Part shown: positions 13,340 to 24,720 of the stretch, piece by piece
Layout: every line of letters begins with the position of its first letter
Numbering within the stretch: the first letter of the stretch is position 1
Assembly: GCA_032622095.1 (NCBI GenBank)
Contig: CP136067.1
Coordinates: 78,394,705 to 78,458,704 of the forward strand
Length of the DNA: 64,000 nucleotides
Direction: 5' to 3'
From: Siphonodentalium dalli
Lineage: Eukaryota > Mollusca > Scaphopoda > Gadilida > Siphonodentaliidae
Notes under the pieces: generated by a model
What the model was told of the DNA's origin: nothing
The model's database searches: none
What the model saw: only the letters and a program-made list of their open reading frames with translations
Made by a program: the position numbers and the translations under genes

Positions 13340-13600
13340 ACAGCAATTATGCACTGACTCAGAATCAAAATCATTGCTTCAAATGTGGTTGCTGCATTGA
13401 GTGTGAACAAATTATAATTTCTTATCGAAGTGGTCATGTATTTATCGGATGACACAATGATGTGTTCCTTATATCACATCTAGCTTTAAATCGGTCCTAA
13501 TTTTCGCCCAATCAAGTCGGAGTGTGAACCCGCACCAACCCCGTCTAGCCCAGCCTTCGATAATGGTATCCACGACATATCCACCTCATATGTACCATCA
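13340..13600 (-). repeat. tRNA-headed SINE-like repeat, copy B
   Basis: It matches copies A and C along the body (plus-strand landmarks ATTGCTTCAAATGTG, GTGTGAACAAATTATAATTTCTTATC, GTCATGTAT) and head (GTGTGAACCCGCACCAACCCCG, TATCCACGAC). It lies in the centre of the foldback-like element and could be a nested insertion. Confidence 0.5.
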
Positions 13601-13959
13601 TATCTGGTAGCACTTGGAATAATATTCATTGAGAAAGATTGACCTTCCTATTATCGGGTTTAAGTAATTTCATATTGATTATGTCAAAGGTGACTGGCAT
13701 AAATAACAATCAGGCATTCAATGTATTACCCGGTTCTTCGTTTTAAACAATCCTGTTCATCTGTAAATACCTCGTTCAAATTGCCACCTATTTCAAGGGA
13801 CACGGATTACTTGAGCACGAATGCTCATGAATGCAAGACTCGTCAATAAAGGGCACCATTCAGGTAGCAATTTTAAATAGAATTGCGCATCATGATGTCC
13901 CGGAGTAACATGAATATAATTCTTTGGGTTGTGTGAGACATTAGATGGCGGCAATGACG

Positions 13960-15250
13960 GCGATAAAAGTGAAACATGACATATTTCACCATTTATTCTG
14001 ACCACCATATTGACAGCCCTCTTGTGGTTAGTAAGCCATTTTGTAATCCAAAAACGACATTGAATTATCGCACACACCAAACATCTCCGCCACGATACAT
14101 TATGCGCTTTATGGCTTCCGATAAGATGACAACAATGGCTTTAGGTTATTTTTGGAGAAAAATGCCTAAATTTTATCAAAATTGTGTGCCAGGAGATGCA
14201 CTGTGTAATATTTTGACTTTATTGTTCGAGTTTGTAGATCGGAATATATACATTAAACTATAGTTTAGCAGTTCATCAACGGCCGCTTTGTTAGGTAAAC
14301 CATTTAAGCAAGTAATTGTGCGTTCTTACATATTTCACAATTTCCACCTATATTGCGGCTGCCATATTGGCAGCCATTTTGGGTTAGTATGTCATTTTTT
14401 AATCGAAGGCGGAATGAAATTGCCGTATACACCAATTACCTCCACCCTTACTAATTATTTTCTTTCTTTTTCGCTTCCAGAAAATAAAAAAACGCGTTTT
14501 ATATCATTTTTTAGGAAAAATTCTAAAATTTATTAAAATTTCGGGTCTGGGGGTACATTATATATTATTTCTACGTTAATGTTCGAGTTTGTAGACAGAA
14601 ACATATATATTATTACATTCTTTAGCAGAATTTCAACGGCTGTTTGTTGATTAAGCCTGTTGACATATAACCGTGAGTTATGTGTGCCTTATACCACAGC
14701 ATGGCGCATCTTAACTTTAGGGGAGGGTTGATTTTTCTGCATCTGATAAAAAATAATGCGGCCTGCAGCGATAAGTTATATATCAAAATATAGCCAATTG
14801 GCAGTAGTTTCCCATGGTATAAAACAATGTGGCACACCCATCTTACTTTATGATTTAAAAGAAACGAAAGTCAACGCTGTGCGTGAATCGTCATATTTGT
14901 CTCACCCAAAATATTATTTGACGTCACATGACATCATGACTACAATTCCGAGATTCAATGGTTACATGTTTTACCCTACTCTGGTTATCGCCCCACCCTC
15001 AGGTATCAAAATTGGAGGAATATTTCTTCTCAAAATGTGTGAAAATGCTCTGTCAAAAATGTCGGCTTTATTTAAAAAATGGCCGATTTTTTCATCGGGT
15101 GCCTCAAGAAAACCACGCGGTGAGAAAAAAGTCCGCCTATCTGACAAATCCAACATACGGATTCCGAAAGATTAGTATTTACGCTAACCAAAAATGTAGG
15201 TCTCATAAATTCCCTCTCCATGCAGGCGACACCTATGTCCATATTTGCCT
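13960..15250 (-). repeat. right inverted arm with two ~350-bp subrepeats
   Basis: This is the mirror of 9790-11060. Subrepeats lie at about 13960-14285 and 14290-14660, spaced by 350 bp at the CATATTTCAC landmark. The outer arm is at about 14690-15250. Each arm holds a 61-codon open frame, which I rejected as coding. Confidence 0.65.
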
Positions 15251-15660
15251 GGCCTATTACCTCAGTCATTTATATAAGTGCTAATAACTATTGAAACCAA
15301 ACAGAACTGCATGCTATCTGGAGAAACTAAAATACTACTCCTGTCTGATATTGAACAATAAAACTACCATCTGTATATATTAGAACATGAATAATATGTA
15401 CCCTTTATGAACCAAAGAACTAGGCGACGAGTATCCCGTTATCCTGAAGTAAATACTTTATTAAAGAAACTCGGATCAATCGTTTTGAAACCATATATTT
15501 ATATAGAAGACCGAATACCCACAACTATCAGGACTCTTAAAAAGAACAGAAAGACTATTAGTAATCTGCGCCATTAAAAACAGATTTATGGAGATCGGAT
15601 CTGTCATTATATTGAAACAGCACAATGAACCGAAATTGTATATGTAACCATATATACGAT
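15251..15660. other. unassigned stretch
   Basis: I see nothing supportable between the foldback-like element and the CCGTCCG element. Confidence 0.4.
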
Positions 15661-15755
15661 TATTATCCCCGCCAAATGAAATTTGTTGGGGATATAGGAA
15701 TGGGTTCCGTCCGTCCGTCTAGCCGTCCCGAATTTGTAAGAGTCATAACTTAAAC

Positions 15756-16345
15756 AAATGTCGACGGATTTCAAAGATTTTTGGTATATGAGTTCACCTG
15801 ACCATTACCTAGAATGAGTTCGCAAGCCAGAGTTATTGGACTTTGTTTATTATTTTTGTCGAATTTACCAAATAGCAAATAGACGACGTCACAGGGCTCA
15901 TTTCCACAAATCTCAACGGATTTCAAAGATATTTGATCTAGAACGAGTTCGCAAACCAGGTCCGGCCGGACATTTTAAGCCGACTTATTGGACTTTGTTT
16001 ATTTTTTTGTGTGCAAATTGACGACGTCGCAGGGCTCATTTCCACAAATGTCAACGGATTTCAAAGATTTTTGGTATATGAGTTCACATGACCAGTATCT
16101 AGAACGAGTTCGCAAACCAGGTCCGGCCGGATATTTTCAGCAGAGTTATTGGACTTTGTTTATTATGTTTGGTGCAAATGGACGACGTGACATGGCTAAT
16201 TCCACAAAATTAATGTCAGCATATGTTTGGTATATGAGTTCACATGACCAGTATCTATAGAACGAGTTCGCAAACCAGATCCGGTCGGATATTTTCAGAC
16301 TTTGTTTATTATTTTTGTCGAATTTACCAAATAGCAAATAGACCA
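15756..16345. repeat. ~150-160-bp tandem repeat, about 4 units
   Basis: The landmark GGACTTTGTTTATT falls at about 15839, 15991, 16151 and 16298 in shortened or indel-bearing units. Each unit also carries GACGACGTCAC-like, CGGATTTCAAAGATTTTTGG and GAACGAGTTCGCAAACCAG segments. The units are diverged. Confidence 0.85.
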
Positions 16346-16529
16346 CCTCTTGTTTAGCACATACTGAGAACGCAAACATTATTGAAAATGCACTTCCAAT
16401 TCAATTTTTTTCTTTAATCTCAATAAATCAATAATCATGATATATGAGATATACAAGATTCAAATACAAATATATGACAAAAGCTGCACAATTCGGCGGG
16501 GGATACCGCCGTCTGCGACTGCTTGTTGA

Positions 16530-16850
16530 TATACATATATATCAGAGTTATGGAGGCACGGACTCATTATGAGAGTTCATTGCTTCATATGTGCTAAATT
16601 CAGTGAGCGTGAACAATTTCTCATTTCTTATAGTAATGTCATGTATCGATGCACTGAGATGTCCCTAAACTCGCATACAGATTGAAAATCGTCCAGATTT
16701 AGACCATGTCGGGTTCGAACCCGTGCCAACCTCGTTTAGCCCAGACTGTGATGATCGTATCCACGACCCAACCATCTCATCTACGGAGACATCATTCAAA
16801 GGGAATCCATTTCACCGAGAGTTGGGAAGCGTATCAGTCTGAACATAGGG
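16530..16850 (-). repeat. tRNA-headed SINE-like repeat, copy C
   Basis: This is the best head in the family. On the minus strand the B-box region is GGGTTCGAACCC (16711-16722 on the plus strand), with an A-box-like TGGTTGGGTCG about 53 bases upstream. The body continues down to GAGGCACGGACTC and a TATATATC tail near 16530. It interrupts the region between two tandem arrays. Confidence 0.55.
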
Positions 16851-16856
16851 GATGCA

Positions 16857-17760
16857 GGGTGTGCCGATTCAAACTCATACAAATGCGGGCTGTGTTATGG
16901 GGTGTGCGGATGGATTCAAATTTGAAATCCAAAATGGCTGCTTGCGGCCACGTTTTTTGACGAATTCCTTAAATAATCGATGAATTCAATCTAGAGTTCA
17001 TCTTGATGGTCCATGTGAAGTTTTGTGACACTCGGATGAGTGATCTGTCCTGCAGGGTGTGCCGAAGGATTTAGTCATGTAAAGAGTAAAATCCAAGATG
17101 GACGCTGGCACCGATATTTTTCAACGAATTTCGGAAATAATCGATGGTACCCGTCAAGAGGTCACCATGAAGATTCATATGAAGTTTGATGATGACCGGT
17201 CAAGGGATGTGGTATGTAGGGTGTGCCAAAGGATTTAGTCACGCAAAGAGTAAATCAAAATATGGCTGCCTGCGGCTATGTTTTTAATCAAAAATCGTTC
17301 AAATTCGATAGCCCCCATCTAGAGGTGATCCTAAACTTGCCTGTAAATTTTCAAAACATTTCTCAAAAATAAATGCGGGCTGTAGGGTGTGCCGATGGAT
17401 TCAAATTTGAAATCCAAAATGGCTGCTGGCGGCCATGTTTTTAACGAAGGATTTAATCATGCAAATTTCGGAAATAATCAATGGCTCCCATCTATAAAGG
17501 TCATCCTGAAAATCCATATGGAGTTTGGTGACGATCGGACGAGGGATGCGGAAAGTATAGGGTGTTCCGAACGATTTAGCCATGTAAAGAATAAAATCGA
17601 AGATGTGCATGATGCACTGGCAGCCGTGTTTTTCAATGCATTGTGGAAATAATAGACGGCTGTCGTCTATAGTGGTCACCCTGGAGATCCTTATGGAGTT
17701 TGGTGATGGTTGTATGAGGGATGCGGCATGTATATATAGTGTGTGTCAAAAGGAAATTGT
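16857..17760. repeat. ~165-180-bp tandem repeat, about 5-6 units
   Basis: The landmark AGGGTGTGCCGAAGGATTTAG (with variants) recurs at about 16857, 16901, 17055, 17217, 17384, 17558 and 17738. Each full unit has an imperfect hairpin of the form AAAATGGCTGC against GCGGCCATGTTTT. The units are strongly diverged, so the array is old. Confidence 0.8.
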
Positions 17761-17800
17761 TGACGGACTCGGACGACAACCCATTGTATGGTATAATATA

Positions 17801-18430
17801 TAATACGTCTTGGTGGGCAGCGGGTCGAAAAGCCTCCGCTGCTCTGCACATTGTAGTTCTTAAATTGTGTTTGCATGGCTTACACGTCGTTTCCATAGCA
17901 GCCACACTAGTTTCCAATTTGACAGCCGGGTGGATCATGTCGCCAACATCCTCTGCCTTAATAAGAAATATAACTTAGCTGTGTGTCGGAGAGAAAAATT
18001 AAGTCGTGAAATGTTTATGGGGAAAATATCATTATATAATCCGTTTCCAACACATGAGTGGCAATGACAATGCCAACTAATTGGTGTGGTGGCTATTTGA
18101 AGCCAGCAGCCTATAAAAACAAGATTGGTGTGGGTTCTTTTCTCAGTTGGATTTTATGCCAATGATACCCATAGCGCATAAAGTTATTGGGCTCATAGAT
18201 TTAGAAATACACTAACTCTAACTCTTGTGCAGCACTATATAAAGCCAGTGTCACTGCATCATCGCAGTAGTGTGCAAACCCTACCGAAAAATCACAAAAC
18301 CACTGAACAATTCACGCATGCAAATGTTACTTGTCATGGAGGTGGAGTATACACCGAGAAATAATTCGTGTCAATTTGAATAAGTTATGGTTAGTCGCAA
18401 GCATTTGGAATTACTTCGACCAACCAACAC
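17801..18430. other. unassigned stretch
   Basis: I see no gene or clear repeat. Short overlapping frames at 17690-18070 on both strands do not resemble a protein. Confidence 0.4.
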
Positions 18431-19040
18431 ATTTCAGCGAGTCACTATGACTAACTCTCACCTTAGTCATAGTGACTAAGTTACACACAGAATAACTAAC
18501 TGCAACACTGTCTCAAATGATGCTTATATAATATTCATTGCTAAATGTTTATTTTTCCATTGCATCGCAATTATGTTAGATCTATATATAATTGATCAAA
18601 TGTGATGGGAGGATATAATGACATAATTATATATCAAAACTTTACCCCCACATCAAAGGCTACATTGTTTTGAAAACAGGTTCTTATTTCACACGAAAAG
18701 AACCACACCACAAACTATTGGTATACCTCTCAACAGACCAGTATTGTAATATTGGATTTAGAGAATTGATTGAAACTTGTCCTGCTTTCAGTTCTGGATA
18801 TATCACATGGTTGAGTAATGGTTGTATTTGCACCAAATATCCAAAATTACATTATCACCTTCCCAGTGACTATTAACAGTTAGTCCGTATGGCATTTTTA
18901 CTAATGTCCCAAATCAGCCCTTTAAGCTAATCATTTATTAGTGGTTATGACTAACATCACCCTAGTCATTGTGAATAATGTTATGCATTATGACTAAAGT
19001 TTGTTTTCATAGGGACATACTTTGGAGTAACCTAATGTAG
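18431..19040. repeat. region bounded by two related GACTAA hairpins
   Basis: A hairpin with 13-bp perfect arms, GTCACTATGACTA against TAGTCATAGTGAC, lies at about 18441-18477. A diverged relative, TTATGACTA against TAGTCATTGTGAA, is at about 18947-18973. These may be subterminal repeats of a short DNA element, but I could not fix its ends. Confidence 0.4.
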
Positions 19041-19073
19041 TCATATTAACTACCCCCCCCGAACATTTCAATA

Positions 19074-19589
19074 TTAAAGATACGGGCGGCGTTGGCGGTT
19101 GGTATGCTGTTAAAATATTCACCTCCGTCAAAAACCGCTATATAAACAGAAAGAATATAGACAGACCTTGTTCTTATACCAATCAGAAATATGGCATCAA
19201 CAGTATGTTATTTACAAATATTTTTCCTTTGTTATGTAAATAAAAGAAAAAAACGTTACAGAATCTGGCTTTTGTTTAGATCCGGATATGGTAAACATAA
19301 AGAGCGTTATTTGTTACTGTTTTCCTGATATGGAAATAATAAAGAGCGTTCATATCATTTGTGTGTGATTAACCAATATAATTGAGCTGTATTATGTAAA
19401 CAGAAGCAAAACTTCTGTAACACGAGCGTGCTCTTGTACGCCATCGTACGTCTTGGCGACAATATACTATATACACGCTGATTATGTTTGGCATATGAAC
19501 AAAACTATATATATTTTAATATTCCTTCTGTTGATGGCGATTTGAACAAATATGAATATTTCTGCAACAAACGCCGCCCTTGCCTTTAA
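19074..19589 (+). mobile_element. TTAA-flanked non-autonomous element, copy 1
   Basis: The 516-bp unit begins TTAAAGATACGGGCGGCGTT and ends AACGCCGCCCTTGCCTTTAA. It is therefore bounded by TTAA and near-perfect inverted ends carrying GGGCGGCGTT. A full copy lies inverted at 32690-33213 and a broken one near 59929. TTAA target duplication is the hallmark of piggyBac-type transposons, so I infer a piggyBac-like MITE. No transposase is encoded. It contains two AAAGAGCGTT motifs (about 19299-19345). Confidence 0.7.
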
Positions 19590-20879
19590 GTGTCTCAGGC
19601 TGAAACATATAGAGTTTTATTCACATTAAAATTCTTATCAGCGGCAATTGACTTCCGAGTATCCTGTTACAGCCCAAAATGGCCCCACTTCTTGACAGGG
19701 TATCCTCGAATGATGTTTGCGTATTCGAAATCATCTAACCAATGATCCAATTGGATCTAACATACAACACGCCATAAATAATTATCCTGCAATAGTGTCA
19801 TAACCACGCAACAATGGCAAGCACAATATGTGGTATTTCTACAGAATGCCCCTATATCTGAAAAATGTATGGAAACTCAGACAATTTCCCCGGAATAGTC
19901 GCTGACTAAAATCCAACGCAAAAATAGTCCCGACCAAAAAAGGACCACATGTGAATGACGTATTTAGGTTTTCATGCCAAATTTTACGAAACCTGTTTTG
20001 TATTTTATTTAGCATAAAATTATTCGTTTAGAAAGAGTTGTGCCATATGAAAGACAATATTGTGTATAATGTCGATTTTTTTTTTGGTCCTTTTATTTCA
20101 TATAGATTTGACTTTTAGATGGGCAGCAATAATTATGTGCTAAGTTTTGATTGACAAAATGTATTTCTGTTATGTATATAGAGATAGTTTAATATGACCC
20201 ACTTTAAGTTTCAATACTGTTTGTTTGATGTTGTAACTGGTTAAACTGGAGACCTGGAACTCTGAATACAAAATAAATAAAGTAAAGTCCAAAGTACGTC
20301 CAAAGCAATTTTGTATATTCCCAATTCCTTAAGGTTTCGAAAAAAGTCTAGCTGCAAATAACAAGCGATGACAGCACATGCATGAACCGTGCAGTTGGTT
20401 TTGTCTGGCCATGTAACCCCATATCATGTCACGTGTATATACACCCCAGCGCGCTGTACTCCCTTTCTCAACAGATAAGTGGTAATTACTACAAACGACA
20501 CTCATGGGAATTATTGTAATCAATTGAGCTTATTTTGGGGATATCCCCACCTAATTTGCATAATGTCCACTTAGTGTCCAGCTACGGGAAATGGATTGAC
20601 TGATTGGAGGGACAGATTGCACTGTATATATGTGCTGATTTGATGAGAAATCGAAGAGAAATTACGGATAAGTTATAGGCAGCTGGCAATGCGTTAGTGT
20701 CCAAGCAAGCAATATATATATATATATGTTTTACTGTCAATCATTATCAACAGAGCGAAAAATGCTGTTGCACAAGTCATATTGGAATTACCCAAGTCCA
20801 ATGAAACTAAGAATCTTGTTCTCCACGAGAAAACCATCGATAGCTAGGAGACTCTGTAAATTTGTCAAGATTATGGAGA
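19590..20879. other. unassigned stretch
   Basis: No gene is recognisable. AAATAAATAAAGTAAAG at about 20270 resembles the end of a retroposon or of a transcript, but nothing around it supports a choice. A TA run lies at 20709-20727. Confidence 0.35.
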
Positions 20880-21168
20880 GTCGACTAGTTACTTGATGAG
20901 GTCAGGAAGAGGCCGCATAATATGCCTTCCCACGGCTGTGCCTTGGGTTGGTATGGTGTGGGGGTATTCGTTGGTCTTATCCAGTGACTGGTTTACCCTG
21001 CCCCTGATAGATTACAGCCAGAACAATATATTTGTATTGAATTGATATATTCCTTATTCGCCCAACACTGCCTCTGATATTATGTATACATATGTAAACA
21101 TGTTTTCTTTCAACCATTGATGTATGGTATAAGAAATAAATCTATCTATCTATCTATCTATCTATCTA
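20880..21168 (+). mobile_element. LINE 3'-end-like fragment with (TCTA)n tail
   Basis: A tetranucleotide tail (TCTA)n at 21141-21168 is preceded by GGTATAAGAAATAAA. LINEs of the CR1/L2 type often end in short tandem repeats after an AATAAA-like run. The 5' boundary is a guess and no coding sequence remains. Confidence 0.35.
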
Positions 21169-21502
21169 AGAACGTCCCCCTTTGTCTAAGGCCCTATATC
21201 CATACCGACATATACCGTAAATATGAAAACACATATCACCTACATTAATTAGATCAATACGAAATTGCCGGGTGTGTTACCGCTGTTTGCTATTTATTTT
21301 TTCAATACCTCCATTTCTGGGGAAGAGTTTTTACAATCTACAAGAAAATTATTTAAAATTTTGAACATGTATATGACAACTGTGAAACAGTATATTATCT
21401 AATTAAGACTTATGTAAAAGTTAGAATGCAGACTGTGCATGTCACATTATAAGATGGCATGTGGATTCAACCACGGCTGTTTGTTATTGGTTTTCCTCTA
21501 AT

Positions 21503-21950
21503 GGTTACACTGGTGTAAATAGGGTTCGGAGTGACATCTAGCGGATGCGGGAGGAATATATAGGAGAGAATAAAATAGACACTGTGCCCTGATTGATCAA
21601 TAGCCGTGTGTGCTTTTTGCATAACAATTCATCACACCTCTTCCCTGTGATTTCCCATAGGTAAAATAGCCATTGGCACAGGAATTAACCCTTTGTAGTG
21701 AAGTTGAATTTTTTGGTGTGGTCTAAATTATGACAGTATTTTTTATGCGGTTCTGACACTAGTTACGAAAGCACAAGATTTAAAGGCGAATTCCCTGCTA
21801 AACGGACATGATTTTTTTGCGTAAACAGTTTCACCAAATGTCAATTTTTCAGATTTAAAAAATATTTTGGACCCAAAATTTATATTGCCAACAGTATACG
21901 CTAAAACGTTAGCATTGATGCCTATGGAAAACATTTACACCAGTGTAACC
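21503..21950. mobile_element. MITE with 18-bp perfect TIRs
   Basis: The left end GGTTACACTGGTGTAAAT (21503-21520) is the exact reverse complement of the right end (21933-21950). TAAT precedes the left end and follows the right end, which fits a 4-bp target duplication. The 448-bp interior encodes nothing convincing. Confidence 0.8.
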
Positions 21951-22831
21951 TAATCAGGGAGCACGAGGCAAGAAGGTACGCTGCAGAGAAAATAGTCATT
22001 GCGTGCTTATTCTCAAGTACTTTATGTGGCTGTGTTGGAAAGTCAGAAGCATTTCGCTTTTTTTATTTTGGTCTCACAGTTCAAAATACAGTCTCAAATC
22101 CCCTGTCCATAGCTGGTGGTTTATGCTTGTTATCCAATTACGTGTTTGCGAGACGTCCGCTGGACTCATATTTTAGTTAAATACATCAATGCGAATGAGC
22201 TGCACTCACGAAATTTATATTCGTGTGGAGAGAGACAACTCTACATTATAATAACAGTAATAGCGGATGCAGTGTGGCAAAACCTTGCAAACACGCGTCT
22301 TTGCTACCAAGGAGACTTGTTGACAACGCATATGGTTACAGTACACCAATTATTCTCCTTATATAGGCGACAGTGTCAATGCCCGGGACTATGCTAGATT
22401 CCTTGTGAATTCTGGAACCTGGTCAATTTTGAAGAATGACTCTTCGGGCCAAATATGACCCAAACGAATTAATAGGTCCATGTGCCGTTTCCGTCTTTAA
22501 GTTTACCGCTTTTGATAATTTGAAATGGGCATATTCATTTGTCCAGAGCATGGGAAATAACAGGGTAATGAATTCAATGTTTATTGCGACATTGGCTCAC
22601 CAAAGTCACAAAATGCATATAATATCGAGTCGGGACCATCCCCAACTGGAGAATACTTTATTACAACATATACTATATTAACCAAGAAATATAATCCCTT
22701 CGTTGTCCTTTCAACGTTATAAAGTTCCCCGTCAGAACATTCAAAAAGTCCCAGGTTTTGAACTTGTGGAGTATGAGCTTCATGGCATGATATAGGCTAT
22801 ATATGATGTTACTGTTCGAGATTTGATCGTG
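21951..22831. other. unassigned stretch
   Basis: Open frames of 93 and 81 codons (22116-22397 and 22436-22681, plus strand) do not resemble a family that I know. I see no repeat. Confidence 0.35.
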
Positions 22832-24043
22832 CACTCTTATGACTAATGTGTAGGTTTTCTACACAAAATGTGTAGCCCTGCTACACAATCATTATTCAAT
22901 TTTGATCTTAAACATATTTGTGTAGTATATGTGTAGTTTCATATTCGTACACAAATTGTTTAACAATTTTTACACATAAATGGGTAATTTTTTACACATT
23001 TATACACAACTGTGTGTATAAAATCAACACATATCCCTTACACATTTTGTGTAGGTTCTTACACACACATTTCGTAGACAAGAAATGCAAGTTCAGTAGT
23101 CCGACCTGTGGGTATAGTATTAAATATATATGCAGATTTATATGTTAAAACTTTCATGGCGCATAGTGGTATGTAGTATTTTGTTCTGTACTGTGAGTTT
23201 GTGCTTTGAATGAACAAACCATGCAGGGTCGAGGCGTGATTGCATAATATTAGTATTATTACAACAATCATAACAAGAGTCTAAGGACAGTAATCGCCAT
23301 GAAAGTTTTAACAAATAAATCCTCATATACTATTAATACTAAACCCACAAATTGGAATTCTGAACTTACATCCTCGTCTACGATCGCTGTAGATTGTATT
23401 CCAAAAAATAGACTCAAACAATATGGCCATCACGTAGCAGACTATGCAACTGAATGAATGAATGAATGAATTTATTTATTGTCAAACTCGCTGCAAGTTA
23501 ATGCAGAACATTAGAGCAAAGACATATATACATATTTACAGGAAGGGTGAATTGTAGGATCACCTCAACAAAAATAAACAAATACATACTTTCACGTGTA
23601 TATTCCCACTAGCATGTTTACATAGGTTATACATTATATCAATCTAACGTCATATACGAAGATCATATATGTAACAGTTTTATCTAATCATAAAGCCAAT
23701 ATTCTTACGTTATAAGTTTATACGTCAAAATTATTTATTTTGAGACATTTTATCAATGTTTTCATCCACGACGCGAAAACCTAACTTAATGAATATCCAA
23801 AGTCTTCTCAACACACTGATATTCTGAATTGTCAGTAGGCTATAAAACTTTTCTTGGCTCGGGTATTGCCAATACCCGCATTGCGCATGCTCTACGTTCT
23901 TACACAATTGTGTGTAACAAAATATACACATTATGTGTAGAACGGCACTTGGTCTTAGTATGTAAAACTACACATTGCTATGTGTATTAACCGGGTTTAC
24001 ACATTTGATGTGTAATCGTTTCTACACATTAGTTATAAGAGTG
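22832..24043. mobile_element. TIR element with dense TGTGTAG/CTACACA motifs
   Basis: The left end CACTCTTATGACTAATGTG and the right end (as reverse complement CACTCTTATAACTAATGTG) differ at one base. Both then continue GTAG and a run of alternately oriented TGTGTA and TACACA motifs. The motifs fill 22846-23075 on the left and 23900-24030 on the right, so similarity extends about 50 bp inward. The interior has no transposase that I recognise and contains a (TGAA)n-tailed retroposon end. No target duplication is clear. Confidence 0.7.
23451..23560 (-). mobile_element. retroposon 3' end with (TTCA)n tail
   Basis: On the minus strand, ...TTGACAATAAATAAATTCATTCATTCATTCA ends the piece; on the plus strand this is (TGAA)n at 23451-23470 followed by TTTATTTATTGTCAA. 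This is the usual look of a LINE or SINE 3' end. The inner boundary is not visible. Confidence 0.4.
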
Positions 24044-24127
24044 TGTGTTTAAATGGGCAGGTTGTTTGTATACCATGCTGTGTGATAGCTAATCGAAACA
24101 GCAGATTGTCACCCCGGAGAAACTTTA

Positions 24128-24720
24128 GTCAGCTCACCGACAGACCTCGTGCACTTTATGAAGTCCCATGCTACATATTTGCGGGGAAAAATAGTTGGAA
24201 AATTGTTGACTTCGATTTTAATCAGATTATATAAAGTATAAACAAACGTATTTTGGACATCTATAGATCAATATTGTCCATACAACCAAACTTAGCCATA
24301 TCCGTTAATACATCGTAATGAGCATAAAAGACTATAGGGATTGTAAACGACATCTGCTTATGTGAAGCCCTCTCCCTGGACAATGAAAATTAACAATATT
24401 ATTATTATTATTATTATTATATAAAATAAATATCCGAGGATGTGTACACTGATTGGACACCACATGACTTTTGTTAGTTATTTGTGACTTCATTTGGATG
24501 GAAACTGAATTGTCTTCTCAATATAAACATATAGTCTTACATCAACAGCATACCAACTTTCACAAGTGTGTCTTTTTTTAAGAATACGATCCAGTGCTCC
24601 AGGTTTCCAATGAATCCAATAGTTTGAAAATATAGCCATGTTTACGAACGATAACGTTTTTGACAGAAATTCTATGGTACATGTTTTAATACTGAAACAA
24701 GCCATATTTAGGTATAAACT
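24128..24720. repeat. 593-bp duplicated unit, copy 1
   Basis: The unit starts GTCAGCTCACCGACAGACC and runs to GGTATAAACT. It contains an (ATT)n run at about 24400-24420. It is followed directly by the second copy, making a tandem duplication. Confidence 0.8.

Larger units (their letters stand above)
9790..15250. mobile_element. 5.46-kb foldback-like element with long inverted arms
   Basis: The left arm (9790 to about 11060, plus strand) returns as a reverse complement at about 13960-15250. Both outer ends start AGGCAAATATGGACATAGG, followed by GTGTCGCCT. The outer 550 bp of each arm are roughly 90% alike; inside them lie two diverged units of about 335-360 bp, each with an AAGATGGCTGCCAATATGG-type hairpin. 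The central 2.9 kb (11061-13950) has no open frame above about 75 codons and no transposase that I recognise, and it contains a SINE-like copy. I infer a non-autonomous foldback-type element. I could not find a convincing target-site duplication, so an inverted segmental duplication is the alternative. Confidence 0.6.
15661..17800 (+). mobile_element. CCGTCCG-type element carrying tandem arrays
   Basis: It starts with a hairpin of CCCCGCCAAAT against ATTTGTTGGGG (15668-15691), then CCGTCCGTCCGTC (15708-15720) and GAGTCATAACTTAAAC. It closes at about 17763 with GACGGACTCGGACGAC, the inverted counterpart of the CCGTCC run. Between them lie two arrays of about 150-175-bp units and a SINE-like copy. 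Related openings occur near 27570 and 34470. That this is one element, not two, is inference from the matched ends. Confidence 0.45.
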
